Shown piece after piece: positions 8,910-22,500 of a stretch of 64,000 nucleotides of DNA. The notes beneath the pieces are model-generated. The model worked only from the letters and a program-made list of their open reading frames with translations. It did no database searches and was not told the origin of the DNA. This DNA is from an uncultured Clostridia bacterium (GTDB lineage Bacteria > Bacillota > Clostridia > Christensenellales > Borkfalkiaceae). Location of the stretch: positions 1-64,000 of the forward strand of contig CANQMX010000010.1 of assembly GCA_947625095.1 (NCBI GenBank), read 5' to 3'. Each line of letters starts with the position of its first letter. The stretch's first letter is position 1. A program made the position numbers and the translations under genes.

Positions 8910-9883
8910 CAGTTCTCGAAGAGAATGCTCTGCGTGTTTTTGAGGGGGTAGAACGCGGGCATGGTACCCTCCAAATCCGTCCGATGCAGGTCGACGGCAT
9001 GGATCGCGCGCTCGCCGTAGGTGGTGTAGTAATAGATGCCCTTGTCCGTGTTGCAGCAGGAGGAATAGACGGTCTCCTCGTACACATTCTCTTTGAGCCG
9101 CACGCAGCCGCGCACCATGGCGACGTTTTCGAGCATATGAAAGAAGGCGCCCACCGCGTCTGCCTCGCTCTCCCCCGCGACGATGTTCGCCCGTGCAAAG
9201 ACGGCGCGCACAAAGCGGGAGGCCGAGGAACTGTCTCCGGGGAGCCCGAGGGCGCCCATGCCGCGGCTGTAACTTTTGAGTTCGACGTTTTCGGAGAAGC
9301 GGTTGACGGGCTCGTAGGGGGTAAGATTGAGGTAGTCGTTGAGCCTCTCGAGCTGCATGGGGAAGGGGGGATTGTTGGTGAGGACGCCGACGGGGTCCTC
9401 GTAAATTTTGAGCCCCTCTGCCGTCGGTTCGGCTACAATACTGCCCGTTTTATCCGAGATCATGAAGTGGAGCGGGGTGAGCGGCAAACCCTTCCCGAAG
9501 GGCTCGTCGATGAGGTTGACCTCACGCACGAGGGCGCGCGCCTCGGCAAGATTTTTGCAGGTGAGGAGCACATAGGGGATAAATTCATAGGGCGCGAGGT
9601 TGTATTTTTTGGGTTGCGGTTTGAGGTAAACGGCGTTTTTCGGGAAGTTGAGCCCGGACATGGATAGCCCGTTTTCGTTCACGGCGTCGTAAAAGAGGGG
9701 GAAGCCGTCGCGCACGATCGCCATTCCGATCATCGCCTTTCCGACGCGCGGCGCCGCAACTTTTTTGAATTTCCAGCCGAGATTTCTCGGAACGACGGCG
9801 ATGCCCTCGCCGAAGGAACCTTCCAGGTCGAGATTGCGGCCGAAGTAGTGGTCGCCCTTTGTCCACGAAATTGCAGTACACAT
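8909..9883 (-). CDS. Choloylglycine hydrolase family protein (bile salt hydrolase / penicillin V acylase type)
   Basis: A 324-aa Ntn-hydrolase. After removal of Met1 the nucleophile is Cys2 (MCTAISW). The usual active-site segments follow: FGRNLDLE (Arg16, Asp19), NENGLSMSGLNF (about 70-81), LTNNPPFPMQL (the oxyanion Asn region), SSASRFVRAVF (the conserved Arg) and SSCCNTDKGIYYYTTY. The family deconjugates bile salts or cleaves penicillin V; the pattern around LTNNPPF is closer to bile salt hydrolases, but substrate cannot be fixed by eye. GGAGG precedes the ATG at 9883 by seven bases; an open frame upstream to 10000 would hide the nucleophile and is rejected. No signal peptide, as usual for the cytosolic enzyme. 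Such activity fits a gut habitat. Confidence 0.9.
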   Translation of the reverse strand: MCTAISWTKGDHYFGRNLDLEGSFGEGIAVVPRNLGWKFKKVAAPRVGKAMIGMAIVRDGFPLFYDAVNENGLSMSGLNFPKNAVYLKPQPKKYNLAPYEFIPYVLLTCKNLAEARALVREVNLIDEPFGKGLPLTPLHFMISDKTGSIVAEPTAEGLKIYEDPVGVLTNNPPFPMQLERLNDYLNLTPYEPVNRFSENVELKSYSRGMGALGLPGDSSSASRFVRAVFARANIVAGESEADAVGAFFHMLENVAMVRGCVRLKENVYEETVYSSCCNTDKGIYYYTTYGERAIHAVDLHRTDLEGTMPAFYPLKNTQSILFEN

Positions 9884-9981
9884 AGCAATGCCTCCGAAGA
9901 AATTGTGCCCCCTGTCCGCAAATTTAGTCCCCCGGGGGTGGATTTTTAAGAAAAAAGAAACATTTGCGGAATTACAGACAT

Positions 9982-10010
9982 ATTTTACCACACGGCTCAT
10001 AAAAAATCAA
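9982..10010 (-). promoter_or_regulatory. Promoter of the choloylglycine hydrolase gene
   Basis: On the minus strand, TTGATT (10005-10010) and TAAAAT (9982-9987) are 17 bases apart. The transcript leader would be about 95 nt and contains a CCCCCGGGGG self-pairing run. Confidence 0.6.
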
Positions 10011-10291
10011 GGACGTATTCAGAATGCGTACCCACCCCCCTCCCCCCCTCCTCGGGAGGGGGCTTATTCCGAACCTCCTCCCTCATTTCGACAACACGAG
10101 TGGACGAGCCCTTTGGGTGGGGGCATGTCGGGGGGGAGGGAAGTAGAAGAGGAAAAAAGAGGGGGGCATGTCCGAAGGGCGGGCTTTCGGGCGAAAAAAA
10201 GGGCGAAAATATGGGAAGGGGTGGGGAATATGCCGAATTATGGTAAAAAACGTCGTGAATTGTTAGGAATTGTTAGTTTTCTCGCAAAAAT
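10011..10291. other. Intergenic stretch before the giant gene, with a GC-rich hairpin
   Basis: No credible gene is present. Around 10041-10062 a hairpin, CCCCCTCC with GGGAGGGGG, nearly repeats the middle hairpin of the cluster at 1898-1917. The rest alternates G-rich and C-rich runs up to about 10150, then becomes A/T-richer towards the promoter at 10292. A weak open frame at 9888-10319 has no ribosome-binding site and low-complexity sequence. Confidence 0.5.
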
Positions 10292-10320
10292 GGTACATGG
10301 GTCGCAAAAGACGCTATAAT
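10292..10320 (+). promoter_or_regulatory. Putative promoter of the giant surface-protein operon
   Basis: A perfect TATAAT (10315-10320) is preceded at 17 bases by GGTACA (10292-10297), a poor -35 match. It is the only good -10 in the 640-bp gap before the gene. Confidence 0.5.
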
Positions 10321-10544
10321 GGTCGAAGACACCCGCGCGGGAGAATTGCAGGCCCCCGCGGAATGGCGTTGAGAACACAACGCACGCCGCAGAGACCGCG
10401 CTCGTCGGTGGGATAGTCCCGACGCATACAAGGGCGTCAATTCAATGATCGAGGAAAAAATTCGAAATAGCCTGATTCGGCTTCATAGAAAACACTCGCC
10501 CTCCGACCGCAGGACGGGATGTTGACGAAATGGAGGTATGGGAA
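10321..10544 (+). ncRNA. Structured 5' leader of the giant gene (candidate RNA element)
   Basis: The ~220-nt leader can fold as a multibranch structure. A closing stem pairs GAATTG (10343-10348) with CAATTC (10438-10443). Inside are GCGG/CCGC plus GCGTTG/CAACGC (10358-10390, loop AGAACA) and CGTCGG/CCGACG (10403-10424). GACGC (10421-10425) can instead pair with GCGTC (10434-10438), which would compete with both neighbours, as in a switch. I do not recognise a known riboswitch class. GGAGG (10532-10536) is the ribosome-binding site of the giant gene. Confidence 0.4.
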
Positions 10545-13500
10545 ATGAAAAGACTTTCATTAACGAAACTGCAAAAGCGATTATTGATCATCTTATCGAT
10601 ATTCTTTTCTGCGCTGATGTGCGGGGCGCTCGTCTCCCTGCGCGGCGCCGGCGCATACGCCGCAACGGTTGATCATCCTCTTTCCAGGTATCTTTATTAT
10701 GGGAATTTGACCACCGTCAATGGAGTTGACGGCTATATCATCACGGGCTTTGAATACCACGAAACCGACGGAAAAGAATTCGGCACGGAAACTAATCCCG
10801 CCGTCATTCCCGCGCAGTTCAACGGCTATCCCATCATCGGCATTGCGGACGGCGTTTTCGGCGGCGCAAACAGTATCAAGCATATCACATTCAACCGTAT
10901 CACCGACGCCAGCGGCGGCGGGGATCCGGCATACCCCGGGGAATCGCCGGCAGAGCGCGCTGCGGCGTTCAACCGCATGCCCGCAGAGTGCCAGGCGATC
11001 GGCACCGCGGTCCGTCAATTCGGGCACAACGTTTTTGCCGCAAGCGATATCGAAACCATCACTTTGCCCGGTTCCCTTGCGGATCAGGGCGACGGCACAT
11101 TCTTCAACTGCGCCAAACTGAAATGGGTCGGCAGCTTTATGACGGCGGAGGAGACGCCGGTCAAAGACATGTCGCACCTGCCCTATCTCAAAAATTACGG
11201 GTCGAAATGCTTCATGTTCGACGCCAACATGAAAGACGTCGTTCTGCCCGATTATACTTTGGGCGAAGGTACCACAACATACTATCCCCAGGGCAAAGGC
11301 TTGGTCGAAATCGGCGACACGTGCTTCTATCAAACGACTGCGAAGAACTCAACATTCGTAATCCCCGCGTCTGCGACCAAAATGGTCGAGGACCCGTTTG
11401 ACGGTCTTGGAAATGTTACAAGTGTTACCGTTAAAGGCGACTCCGGCGGCTATGAAGATTATCCTTGGGGATTTAAGAAGAACCAAATTACTTTCACGGG
11501 TCCGAATACAGAAAATAACGGAACATTTTATTATAATACTCAAACAAAAATCTTGGGACCGCTGATGGCGGGCAAAAGCGGGACAATCACAGTGCCTGCC
11601 GCGATAGGGGCCACTACGTTTGTCGGGCTTGCCCCCGGAACATTTGCGGGAATCAGTGACGACGCAGATAGTACTACTACGATTACCTTTGCTGACGGAT
11701 GGAGTGGCGTGCTTAAAGAATTGCCGTCCGCTTGTTTCAAAAATTCAAGCAAAATAACCACGGTAACAAAATTGCCGGACAGTATAGAAAAAATCGGCAC
11801 AATGGCGTTTTTGAACTGTTCGGGTTTAACAAAAGTCGGCACGACAAGCCACGACAATGCTAACACGATCAATCTGCCGACAAGCTGCACAACGATCGGG
11901 TTTTGGGCTTTTCGGTCAACAAAAGAAACAACCGTAAATATATGGGCTTCTGCTCCCGCCTCCGAATTCTTGGTATCGCAAGCCGCTTTCGTGGGGAACA
12001 GCAACCTTACAAGCGTCAACTTCAAAAATTTGACGGATGGAACTCCGCGCCAAATCGGCAACTTAAAGGAACGCCCCGAAGAGGAAAGCATCTGGAATGA
12101 AAAGACGTTCCCCTTCGGTGCAATCGCAAACGCAAGTTGCAATATAACATATTCCCGCACCAGCAGCGCATCTGCGACAAGCGAGCCCGCCACTGTTTCA
12201 TTTACTCAAAATGGCACCTGGCGCTGTATTATCCTGTCTGATGATTCTGGAGATAAAACAACCGATGTGCAGATCGTACGTACGTCCGGTGTTACTAAAT
12301 CCGGAGCACTCACTATACCGTCAGAATTTTCCAATGGCGGAACAACATATAAAGTCGTCAAATTCGGCAACCCGAACGGCAACAATGACGCGCGCACTTT
12401 GGGAACAGGCAACACGTTAGGCAAACTTATTATCCCCGAAGGCGTGCGGGAAATCGGTTACATGGTTGTAGGCGGCACGATCGGGACCAGCGGAACGCAA
12501 AGTCAAGTAAACCTGCAATTGCCGTCTACGCTCACCAAGATCGACGACTGGGCATTCAGCGGCGTAACGCTGTACACGGCCCTGCATTTGCCGTACAATC
12601 TCCAATATATCGGTCTGCGGTCGTTCCAGGGCGGCACTCACATCTCCAATGAGACATTGGTCATGCCGGCATATCTGAACTATATCCACGTCTCGGCGTT
12701 TGCGAATGCCGTAGCGCCCAACTTGACGGATATCTACTATATGCAGTACCGCACAAGAGAGTCCGACAAGACGTTCTCCCGTGCCGACGGCAAATATTTG
12801 CAGTTTTCGGGGAAGAATTCCTCTTCGTCTGCGGGCTCGGCGGGGATAAAACAATCGACAGGCGGCACGTCGCCGACCGTCCACTATATGGACGACTATA
12901 CGCCCTATGTCTATGAGATCGGCGCGGAAGATCTGAAAAATACCGAGAGGGCAAGTTACCTGCCGGCGGTTTCTCATGCAACGGATAAGGGCAACCATGC
13001 CTACGACATGCCGACCGACGACCCCGTGTTTGCCACCCCCAAAGAGCAGTATGACCCCGTGTTGGGCACGCTTTCAGGGTATGTGGCGGATATTCGGTTC
13101 GGCGTCCGCATGATGACGCAAAAGAATCTTATCGACAATGTCCAAATGCAAAACGGCGGCATTGTGTCGCAGGTAATCAAACAAAATACGAAGTTGGGCA
13201 ACAATACTGTAAAGGACACGGAAGATTTCTATTTGGTCTTCCTGGACGATGTTGTTCCCCAAGGCGATTACGTCTTCAAGATAGGCTACAAAGACGAAAA
13301 GTTGCAAGCAGCTGTCAATGAAAATGGCTTGGAGCTTTATTCCGATACAAACGCTATTTACAATACATATTTCAGCGTCCATATCGATATCTACGCCTCT
13401 GTCAAATTCGAACACGCGCTCACCGAAACCATCGGCGGTCTTATGCCCGGAAATATGAGCGAGGACGATGAAGGCAGAGCGCTCTTGAAGAGCAAGAACC

Positions 13501-16500
13501 GCGTCTACACCGAGAAAACCGGCGACGGATTTACATCTGCTTCCGAGGTCACAGCCAGCGACGGCGACGGCATTATCAGCACGTTAAGGCTTCCCGTGCC
13601 CTCGTTCAACCATCAGGCGGCGGAATTTATCGGTTGGACCACCGAACGTTCGATCGGCGGTCAGGTGTGGATCGGCGAACCCGAAGAAGGCCAATATACC
13701 GCAATCGGCGAAGATTTCAGTGTCTCCCTCGACCAGTTGGACGAAAACGACCAGATCACCGTATATTCCGTCTTCCGTCTGAAACTCAACAAGGTCGATG
13801 ACTATGACTGGGATTACGGCGACGACCCCGATAGAGAATTCCATAAACCCACCGACTCGGTCGCCGCGGGCACTTTCACGATGTTCCGAAAGGGCTCCGA
13901 CGGCGTTTGGCGTGCGGAAGAAGTTGTGGATGTTGCGGCGGGCGGTCTCGGCGTAGCGTTCTTGAACAACTTTAACGAATCGACCCACGCGGGCGAATGG
14001 GTCGTCTTGCAAGGCGCACAAAAGGAGGCATGGGAAGCCGCAAAGGGGGCAGGCACCGACACCGAATTTGAAGCGTTCTGCAACGGGTTGTACGGCGCGG
14101 GCACCAGCTATGATATTTCGGACTTCACCGTCGACAAACTTGAGATAAGCCCGACTGTGAGCTCCACTGTGTCCGAGCCTTACGGCTCGCATATCTATGG
14201 CAATTATAAAGGCGAGTATGCGGACGGCAATTCTTCCATTGAGGAATACCTGTACGGAGAAGACAGTTCGGGAAGGCCGTTTATCACTACCAACCCCAAT
14301 TTGCCCGGTACCCAGACGAATAAGGACGCGTTCACCATAACGTTGAGCGGGGGCAAGAGCGGCGAGCCCGCTCCGCACGTCGGAGAGACGATCACCTATA
14401 CGGTCGCCGTTAAGACGGACGCCGCAAAGGGCATCGAGGACTATGTCATATCGGGCGGGCGCACGTCGGGAACGTACACGGTCACCGCGCGCGAGCTTGC
14501 GCTCAATATCGAGCTCGTGCGCGACATGAAAGACAGTTCGCCGAAGCAAACACTGTCCGCTACGTTAGAGAACGGCGTCAATACGTACACCTGGACGTAT
14601 TACGGGAAGCAGGGGTATGAAAGCATCGAGGTTGCGCCTTCGGATACGCAGCCCGTAAACGGCGGGTTCGTCTTTGCCGACAATGCGGAGGCCGCTTTCG
14701 GCACCTACGTCCCGCACTTTGATCTTGAAGAAGTCAAGGCGGGGTCGTACAGCATTTATGTGCAGTTGACAAGCGCGGCGGATAGCCATCTGAACGACGA
14801 CTACAATATCACGCTTATCAACAACCGTGCCCCGGACGGCGGAAAGACCGACGACGGCTATCTCGCCGCACACGTTACCATAAATAAGTTGCAGATCACA
14901 TCTCCCACGTTCAAAGAGATGTATTTCGGCACGGAAATCACAAAAGAAAAACTGCAATCGTATATCGACGCGCATGCGGAAGTCGTCGTTCCCGAAGGCA
15001 CAAACGAGCTGCCGTCGAAGTATTGGGACGAGGAGCGCTTCAATGCGCTGCTCGGCGGGGATGCCTCCGCGCCCACGATCTACACAATGGGCGATCCCGT
15101 TGAGGGCGGCACCCATCACTCGGAGAAGGCAGAGGGGCTCACCAATCCCGCGGACTATTGGTATGCGGGCACTTATGTCGCGCCCTTCACATTCACGGAT
15201 GCCACAAACTACGCATGGCAGGGGCAGGCTTCGGACGCGGCGACGCTCAATGCGAACTTCGAGATCAAGAAGGCGGTGTTGCTTCTTACCACAACGCAAA
15301 ACCGCATTGTGTATTACAACGGTCAGAATTATAACTATTACGATACATTTGATAACCCCGGCGAACAGCGCGAAAAGGGCCTTGTGCATGTTACGATCTA
15401 TAACAATCAAGGCAGTCAAGCGGCGTTGCAGATTTGGGGCGGACAGGGAAGCGGCCCCTCCACAAACGATTGGTCTACGCGTGTGTTCAAGTTCGACGGC
15501 AGCGTCACAACGGCGCTCACCAACGCCGGAACCTATACATACCACTTCGAATTGCAGGGCGACGGCCGCACGAACTTCGTGATTTACGAAGTGCCCGAAG
15601 CAAGCGCTCCCCCGGGTTCGCCCGAAGGGCAGAGCACGTGGCAAAACGTCACGGAATATTCCGCAGAGATCGACTACGTCATCAGAAAGGCGCAGTTCAA
15701 GCTCGAACTCACAAGTGACCTTTCGACCGACGCTGTCTACTACGACGGCACGGATAAGGCGACGGAGCTCTTCGCGAACCACTTCAAGCTCACCAACGTC
15801 AACGCGACCGCAACATACACGTACGCCGTGCCCGCATACAACGGCGACGCAGGTGTCCACGGCTATCGCGTGACCTATCGCCCGTCGACCACGGAAACGG
15901 GCTTCGGCGCGACCACCGCGATCGACGCGGGGTTCTATGTCCTCATCGTCCAGTTGCAGGGCGTCGACGCCACCAACAACATTGAATTTGTAAGCGGCGA
16001 AAACTATTCTCTCACAAGCACTACGCAGATCACTTGGGACGGCGTGTATGGTGACGGCAACGTCACAATGGACGGCTACGACGGAACAACCGCTCCCAAC
16101 GGCACCGTGCTTGCCATCAAGCCCGCGGAGATCGAGGTCACCGTGGACGGCACAGCCCGCTATTTCCAGAACGTCGCGTATAACGTGGCGGATATCGTCA
16201 AGCTCCAAAGCAACGGCAACGGCTCTATCGCCAACCTCACCACGAGCGACTACATCATCACGCTGACCGGCTTCAACCCGGTGAATGCGGCGTACACTTC
16301 CGAAACGGCATACCCGGGCGGCGATATTTCGCTCCTTCACGCGGGTAGCTACGGCTTCGCGGTGGCGCTTACCAACGACACAAACGCCAACACGACGAAT
16401 AACTACCGCTTTGTGGTAAATGGGGACGTCTACACGGTAGGCGCCGATACGAGCGCGGAGGATACGATCACAAGTTCGGCAAAAGCGGACGGCAAACTGC

Positions 16501-19500
16501 AAATTGAGATCAAGCCCGCTTCCGTGGCGGGAAATGTGCTGATCTATGCCCCGGGAAATGAGTTCTCTCGCCAGTACACGGGCGACGAGACCTCGTTGGG
16601 TCTCATCGTTGCCCTTACATACGGAGAAAACAATCCTCGCACACTTCCTTCCCAGAGCAGCGAGAACGGCTACGACTGGCTGATCTCCGTTGACGGAGCC
16701 GAGGCGCAAACGGCATCCGATGTGCACATCAAGGACGTCGCAAAATACACCATTACGATCGGGCTGTACGGCTCCGCCGCAAACGATTACGCCGCGGGTG
16801 ATTGGCAGTTGGTCTATGAGATCACCAAGGCGACTATAAGGGTAAGCGACCCCGAACGCGCGACTTACAACGGCAAAGAACAGGAACCCAACGTGCCCGT
16901 CACTACTTCCGCCGCTGTCATAGAGGGCGCCGAGGGCGACTATACGTTGTCGTATGCTGCCAACGGCGGCACAAATGCCAAATTGGGCGACAACAATAAG
17001 CCTCTCAACGCGGGCACATATACCGTCACGTTCACGCTCACGGAGCAAGGTCAAAAGAACTTGGCGATTTCGGGCGCGGAGGGCGCGGAAAAGACGCTTA
17101 CCTTCGTCATTACGCCCGCGCTTTTGAACATAGAGACGGGCGATGAATCCTATACCTATGACGGACAGCCGCACCAAAAGGTGTCCGGCACGGTAGGCGA
17201 CTACATCATCCTCTCGAACACCGCCAACGAGAGCGTTCTGCCCGAGGAGAGCGGCTATGAAATCAAATATGAATACACCGGTTGGTCGAGCGGCTATCGT
17301 CCCGTAACCACCGATACATTCATCAACGCCGGCACATACAGAGTGACGGTCACTTTGAGCGACAAGAATTATCTCTTCTCCACCGGCAGCAGAGATAATT
17401 ACAGCTTCACCTATACGATCGAGGCGGCAACGCTCGAACTCGACGACGGCAACACGACCTTGACGTTCATCGAGGGCGTAGAACGCAAAGGCGAGGAACT
17501 TTCCGCAACCAAAGACGGCGTCTTCCAATACAATATGGGCGATTGGGAGCCTCTTGCCACGATCTCCTACAAACTCAATGGCGTGGATCATGTCCTGACG
17601 TTGGAGGATGATACCGAATATTCCGTTTCGTATTCCAACAACAGAACGGTCGGCTCCACCGCAACGGTGACGATCCGCGGCCTCAACAACTACACGGGCA
17701 GCATTACGTTGACCTTTGAGATCACCGCCAAGTCGCTCGGCGACGCCCCCGAGGCAGACGGCGATACCCTCACCAACGAACAGTGGGGCGCGGGCACGGT
17801 ATCCGACGGGATCACCGTTGCCGACGTCAACGGCTGGGTCTACTCTGCCTCGGCGCACATCGTGTCGCCCACGGTCACCTATGCAGCAAGCGGAACTACG
17901 GGTTCGCTTGTCTCCGGCAAAGATATGAACTTCACCTTCTGGCGCAAACAGGGCGACAGCTGGGTGAAGCAGTCCTCCAATGAGATCACGGACGCGGGCA
18001 CATACCGCGTGCTTGTCGAGGGCATCGGCAACTACACCGACGCATTGTATGTGGAATTCGAAGTCACGCCTTCGCTGGTGGTTCTCAAACCGGACAGAGA
18101 ATTGACCTTCTCCTACGACCGCACCGCGCACCAAGTCGGCGTGGTATTCTCGTCGACGAGCGTCAACCCGACGGAGAGCGATTACGAGCTTGCCTATACA
18201 TATACAAGCGATTATTTCAAAGCGGATGACGAGCGTTATATCAACGCCGGGCTTTACACCCTCGAAGTCACGCTGACAAACGGCAACTTCGCATGGGATA
18301 GCGAGCATACACATTGGACGCAAGCCTATTCCGGCGCGAAGGACACTGCGCCCACCGATGGTGATACCACAGGCCTCTTCCATTACCCCGACACCGCCGA
18401 GCATGTGATCGTCAAGTTTGAGATCACAAAGGCGCAAGTGTCTGTATCCGGCCTTGAAGATGTCACCTTCAACCGCGAGGTGCAGCTTCCCACGGTCACC
18501 TTCCGCAACAGCACGAACGCGAAGGTCTTGCCCATCCTCGGCGAGGACTGGGGCTATTGGTTCGAAGCCACGAACAAGTGGCAGAAGATCAACATGGCGT
18601 TTGCAAGACCCGATGACCACTTCTTGGGTATCCCCAGCCATGCGGATGAATACAAGGCACACGTCGTGCTCTTGGGCGACGCGCGCGGCAACTTCGAGAT
18701 CGTTGACGCCACGGCCGGAAATGTCGAGGAAACCGTGAGCGTCATCACGGACTATCCCAAAAAAGAGGACGGAACCGTCGACAATACGACGCTTTCGGGC
18801 GGCGATTCGGCGGGGCTCTTATATGCCGCGGAAGTCGCGCCCACCGATGATTTGAAGCCGGGCATGCACTTTGAGACGACCTTCACGGTGTCCCAGCTCG
18901 ACATTCGGCTCCTTCAAGAAATTTCGAGCGTGACATATGACTATGATTTCAGCATTGAGGGGAGTGATGCCGGCGTTGCGGAAGCGCGTCAGGGCCGTCA
19001 CACCAACGACGCGCTCGCAATTAGCTTCATGAACCTCAAAGGCAATGCGGAAGTGGACGACGTGCCGTATAGGCTCTTTGTCTACCGCATGGACGCGCAG
19101 GGCTATTATATCAATGCAGCCGGCGAACGTTACGCCGTGAGCGGGAGTGACAAGGGCAAGACCGCCGCAATGGCAGATGAGCCTTTCCTCGTATTCCACT
19201 ACACGACGGGTACGGAAACGGGCAACTTCGTGCACTTTGGCAAGTGCACTGACGAATGCGACAGTTCCACCGGAGAGGCAACTTCGCACCATCACATTCA
19301 CTTTACCTACGAGGCCGACGGCAAGGTGCGCTACACCGAGGACGCGCTTACCTCGCACTCGACAGAAATTCAGAAGCTGCGCGAAGCGTTTACCAACGCG
19401 GGCAAGTTCGACCTCTATGTCGTGCTCGATAATTGCAGTTACAACATTCAAGGCGGCGAAACGCCTCTCGATGGTTTCAAACCCGATTGCTATCAAGATA

Positions 19501-22500
19501 CTTGCGCATGCGCGATCATGGAGAAGTTCACGTTTGAGATTGCGCAGGCGACGATAACGCCGTATCTGTTCGACAGCAGCTTGGACGCGGAGAGCGCACC
19601 TGCTTTGAGCGGCTCCGCCTTGCAGATCACCTACGACGGCAACAGCCACCGCCTGTGGGTGTGGTTTACCAACAACAGCAACAACAAGGCTTTGCCCGAA
19701 AGCCGTACGCCCGCCGGCACAAAAGAAGAGCTCACCGCAAGCAAGTACTATGCGCAGTTTGCGTACGAGGGTTGGGCGGGCAACTTTACCAGTAGCTCGG
19801 AAGTTCAGACAGGCACACACGATTACAAAGATGTCGGCAAGTACACCGTGCAAATTTCCTTGCTGGAAACGGGCAATTTCCGCCTTGTTGACGGCTACGA
19901 GACCACGATCGTGTACAACATCAACGCGCAACAGCTCACCATTACCGATGAGAATGTGACCTTTGACTTCATCGAGGATTCCGAGTCGAAGAAGGCTGAG
20001 CTCGACCGCGAGCAAGCCCGGATCAACGGCACGTTCATCTACATCGCCGACGACTGGAAGCCCGTTGTAAAGGTGAGTTACAAGGGCACGGAATTGATCC
20101 TTGTCGATGGAGATTTGGGCGACTATACGCTTTCGTACCTCGCCAACCGCAATGCCTCCGCAGACGCGACCGTGACCATCACCGGTGCACACAATTACAG
20201 CGGCACGATCACGCTCAAATTCACCATTTCGCCCAAGAGCTTGGGCACGTCGAAGTACGACGACGAAACCATCGTCGGCAACGACAGCGAAATCTTCGAA
20301 AGTCAGCTCACCGAGGATTCGAAGGGCTTTGTCTACACGGGCTCGCAGTTGAACTACACGACGATTTTCAGTTACGGCCCGAACGGCGCGGGGAAAGGGG
20401 ATACGGAAAAACTTGCCTCCATGGCGATGGGCGCCGATTACACCAGAACGCTGTATCAATGGAACGGTTCAAGTTGGGATCGTGCGTCGGCGGTTGTCAA
20501 TGCGGGTAGGTACCGCGTTGTGGCAACGGGCACAGGCAACTACCAAGATAACTATGTCATTGAGTTCACGGTCGCCAAAGCGACGGTGAGAGTTGTCGAC
20601 CCCGCCAGCGCCACGTTCAACCGCAAGGAACAAATACCTACGATCGCCTTCGAAAACGTTGACGAAGGCAACAGCGTTGTGCCGCAGCGCAGCGACAGAA
20701 CCTCTTATACGGTTACATACTCTATCTCTGCCGGTGTAGGGAATAATGCCAAATTGGGCACCAATAGCCAACCTTACTTTGCGGGCACCTACGACGTCAA
20801 AGTGACGCTCGAATCGGAGAACTTCCAATTCGCGGACGGCGCGACAGAAGAAACCGTACCATTCGTCATCGACCAGCTCGGCGTGTTCGCCGTTCAGATC
20901 GTGCCCGAGGAAAGCTACAACGGCGCGTCGAACTTCAAGGGCGATATTTACGGTACGACTGCCGAAAATCGCTACGGCGGCAACGGGGCATGGACCTTCA
21001 ACTTCAATTCGGTCAACGGCACGGACGTCGGCGGCATCGGCTACACCGTCACCTTCACGGGGACGGACAAGGAAGGCCGCGAACACACCGTCGTCGTCAC
21101 GCTTGGCGGCTACAAGATGGGCGACCCCGCCACCTTGCTTGAAGATACCTTCACTTTGGACGGGGAAGAGAGCACTTGGGACGCTATCTCCGCGCTCGGT
21201 CTGCTCACCGATGTCAATTGGGATGGCAAGATCAAGCCCTACACGCTCACGTTAGGCTTTGCGGACGGCAACTATAAGTTCGAATCTGGAACCAACACCT
21301 TCAACTTTACCGTTACTCCTGCGATCGTGACGTTGGATAGCATCGAAAGCAAGGTCTACAACGCAGAGGAGCAGACCCCCGACATCACGTTCTCGCTTCT
21401 CTATACCGACAGCGTCCTGTCCAAAGAGCAAGCCAATTCCGAATTGGCGGATCAGTTCACCCTCAAATACAGGGTAAACGGCAGCCGTGATTCGTTCGGC
21501 AACAAGAAACCTCTCGATGTCAACAAGTACGACGTCGAAGTTACGATCACCAACCACAACTACGCCTTTGACCGTAACGGGACTGACGTCGGCACCCAGA
21601 CCTTTGAAATCACGCCGCTCGATATCAACAGCGTCACGTACTTCGAAGTTACCATACCCGAAAAGGTGTACACGGGCAACGAGATCACCAATGCGCTCAC
21701 GGAAGTCAAAGTGACGGTCGGCGACAAGGAAATCACCTTCAAGCAGAAGGCAAGCGCAGACAACGAAGTTGAGTTGACCGACGATTGGTTCAAGATCATC
21801 GCTTACGACAGCAACATACACGTTGGCTATGCAAACGTAACGATACAGGCGGGCAAGAACTTTACCGGCACCCGTCAGGTATTGGGCGGCTTCAAGATCG
21901 TGGCGCGCAACATCATTGTGCGCATCGCAAGCCACGAATCCGTGTATGGACAGGACGTTACTGTAAGCAGCGTTCAGGGCACGGGTTGGGACGTCGTCGA
22001 TCCGTCCGATTACACCAAGTATCCCGAATTCGATTGGAACTGGGAGGCCGATTGGTCCTCAGTCGAATCCAATCCCAATCACTATGTCGTTTTCCGTAGC
22101 GATAGCCTCGGGATCGAACTCGGGATCGACGACGGCAGATACAGTGCGGCCGAGAGCGGCGCATTGCTCGTCGGCAAGTATTCGATCAGCGACCACAGCA
22201 TCCATATCGCGGGCAATGCCGACTACAACATCACCTTCGTGGGCGATTGGGACGGCGAGGACGAATACAACGGCGCGGCAGGCACCTACACCGTCACCCC
22301 GCGTGAGATCGTTCTCTCGATAGGCGACATGAGCAGCCAATACGGCGACCATATGCAAGAAGCAATCGAGGCGGGTGGCATGCTCGACAAGGATACTTTG
22401 CTCTCCGCCATCAGCGCCCATGATAGCTATACCGGTACTGCCATTCTCGAAGCCGACAGGGAGATCCTGTTCGGCGGTATCACGCTGTCCATTGTTCACA

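Noticed and set aside
9888-10319. 143-codon plus-strand frame before the giant gene
   Set aside because: Low-complexity product, no ribosome-binding site, and it overlaps the promoter and start region of the divergent hydrolase.
14565-18662. Long minus-strand open frames opposite the giant gene (also 22059-27578, 27714-31793 and 33822-38396)
   Set aside because: They are by-products of strong codon bias on the plus strand; they lack ribosome-binding sites and protein-like composition, while the plus frame has clear repeats.
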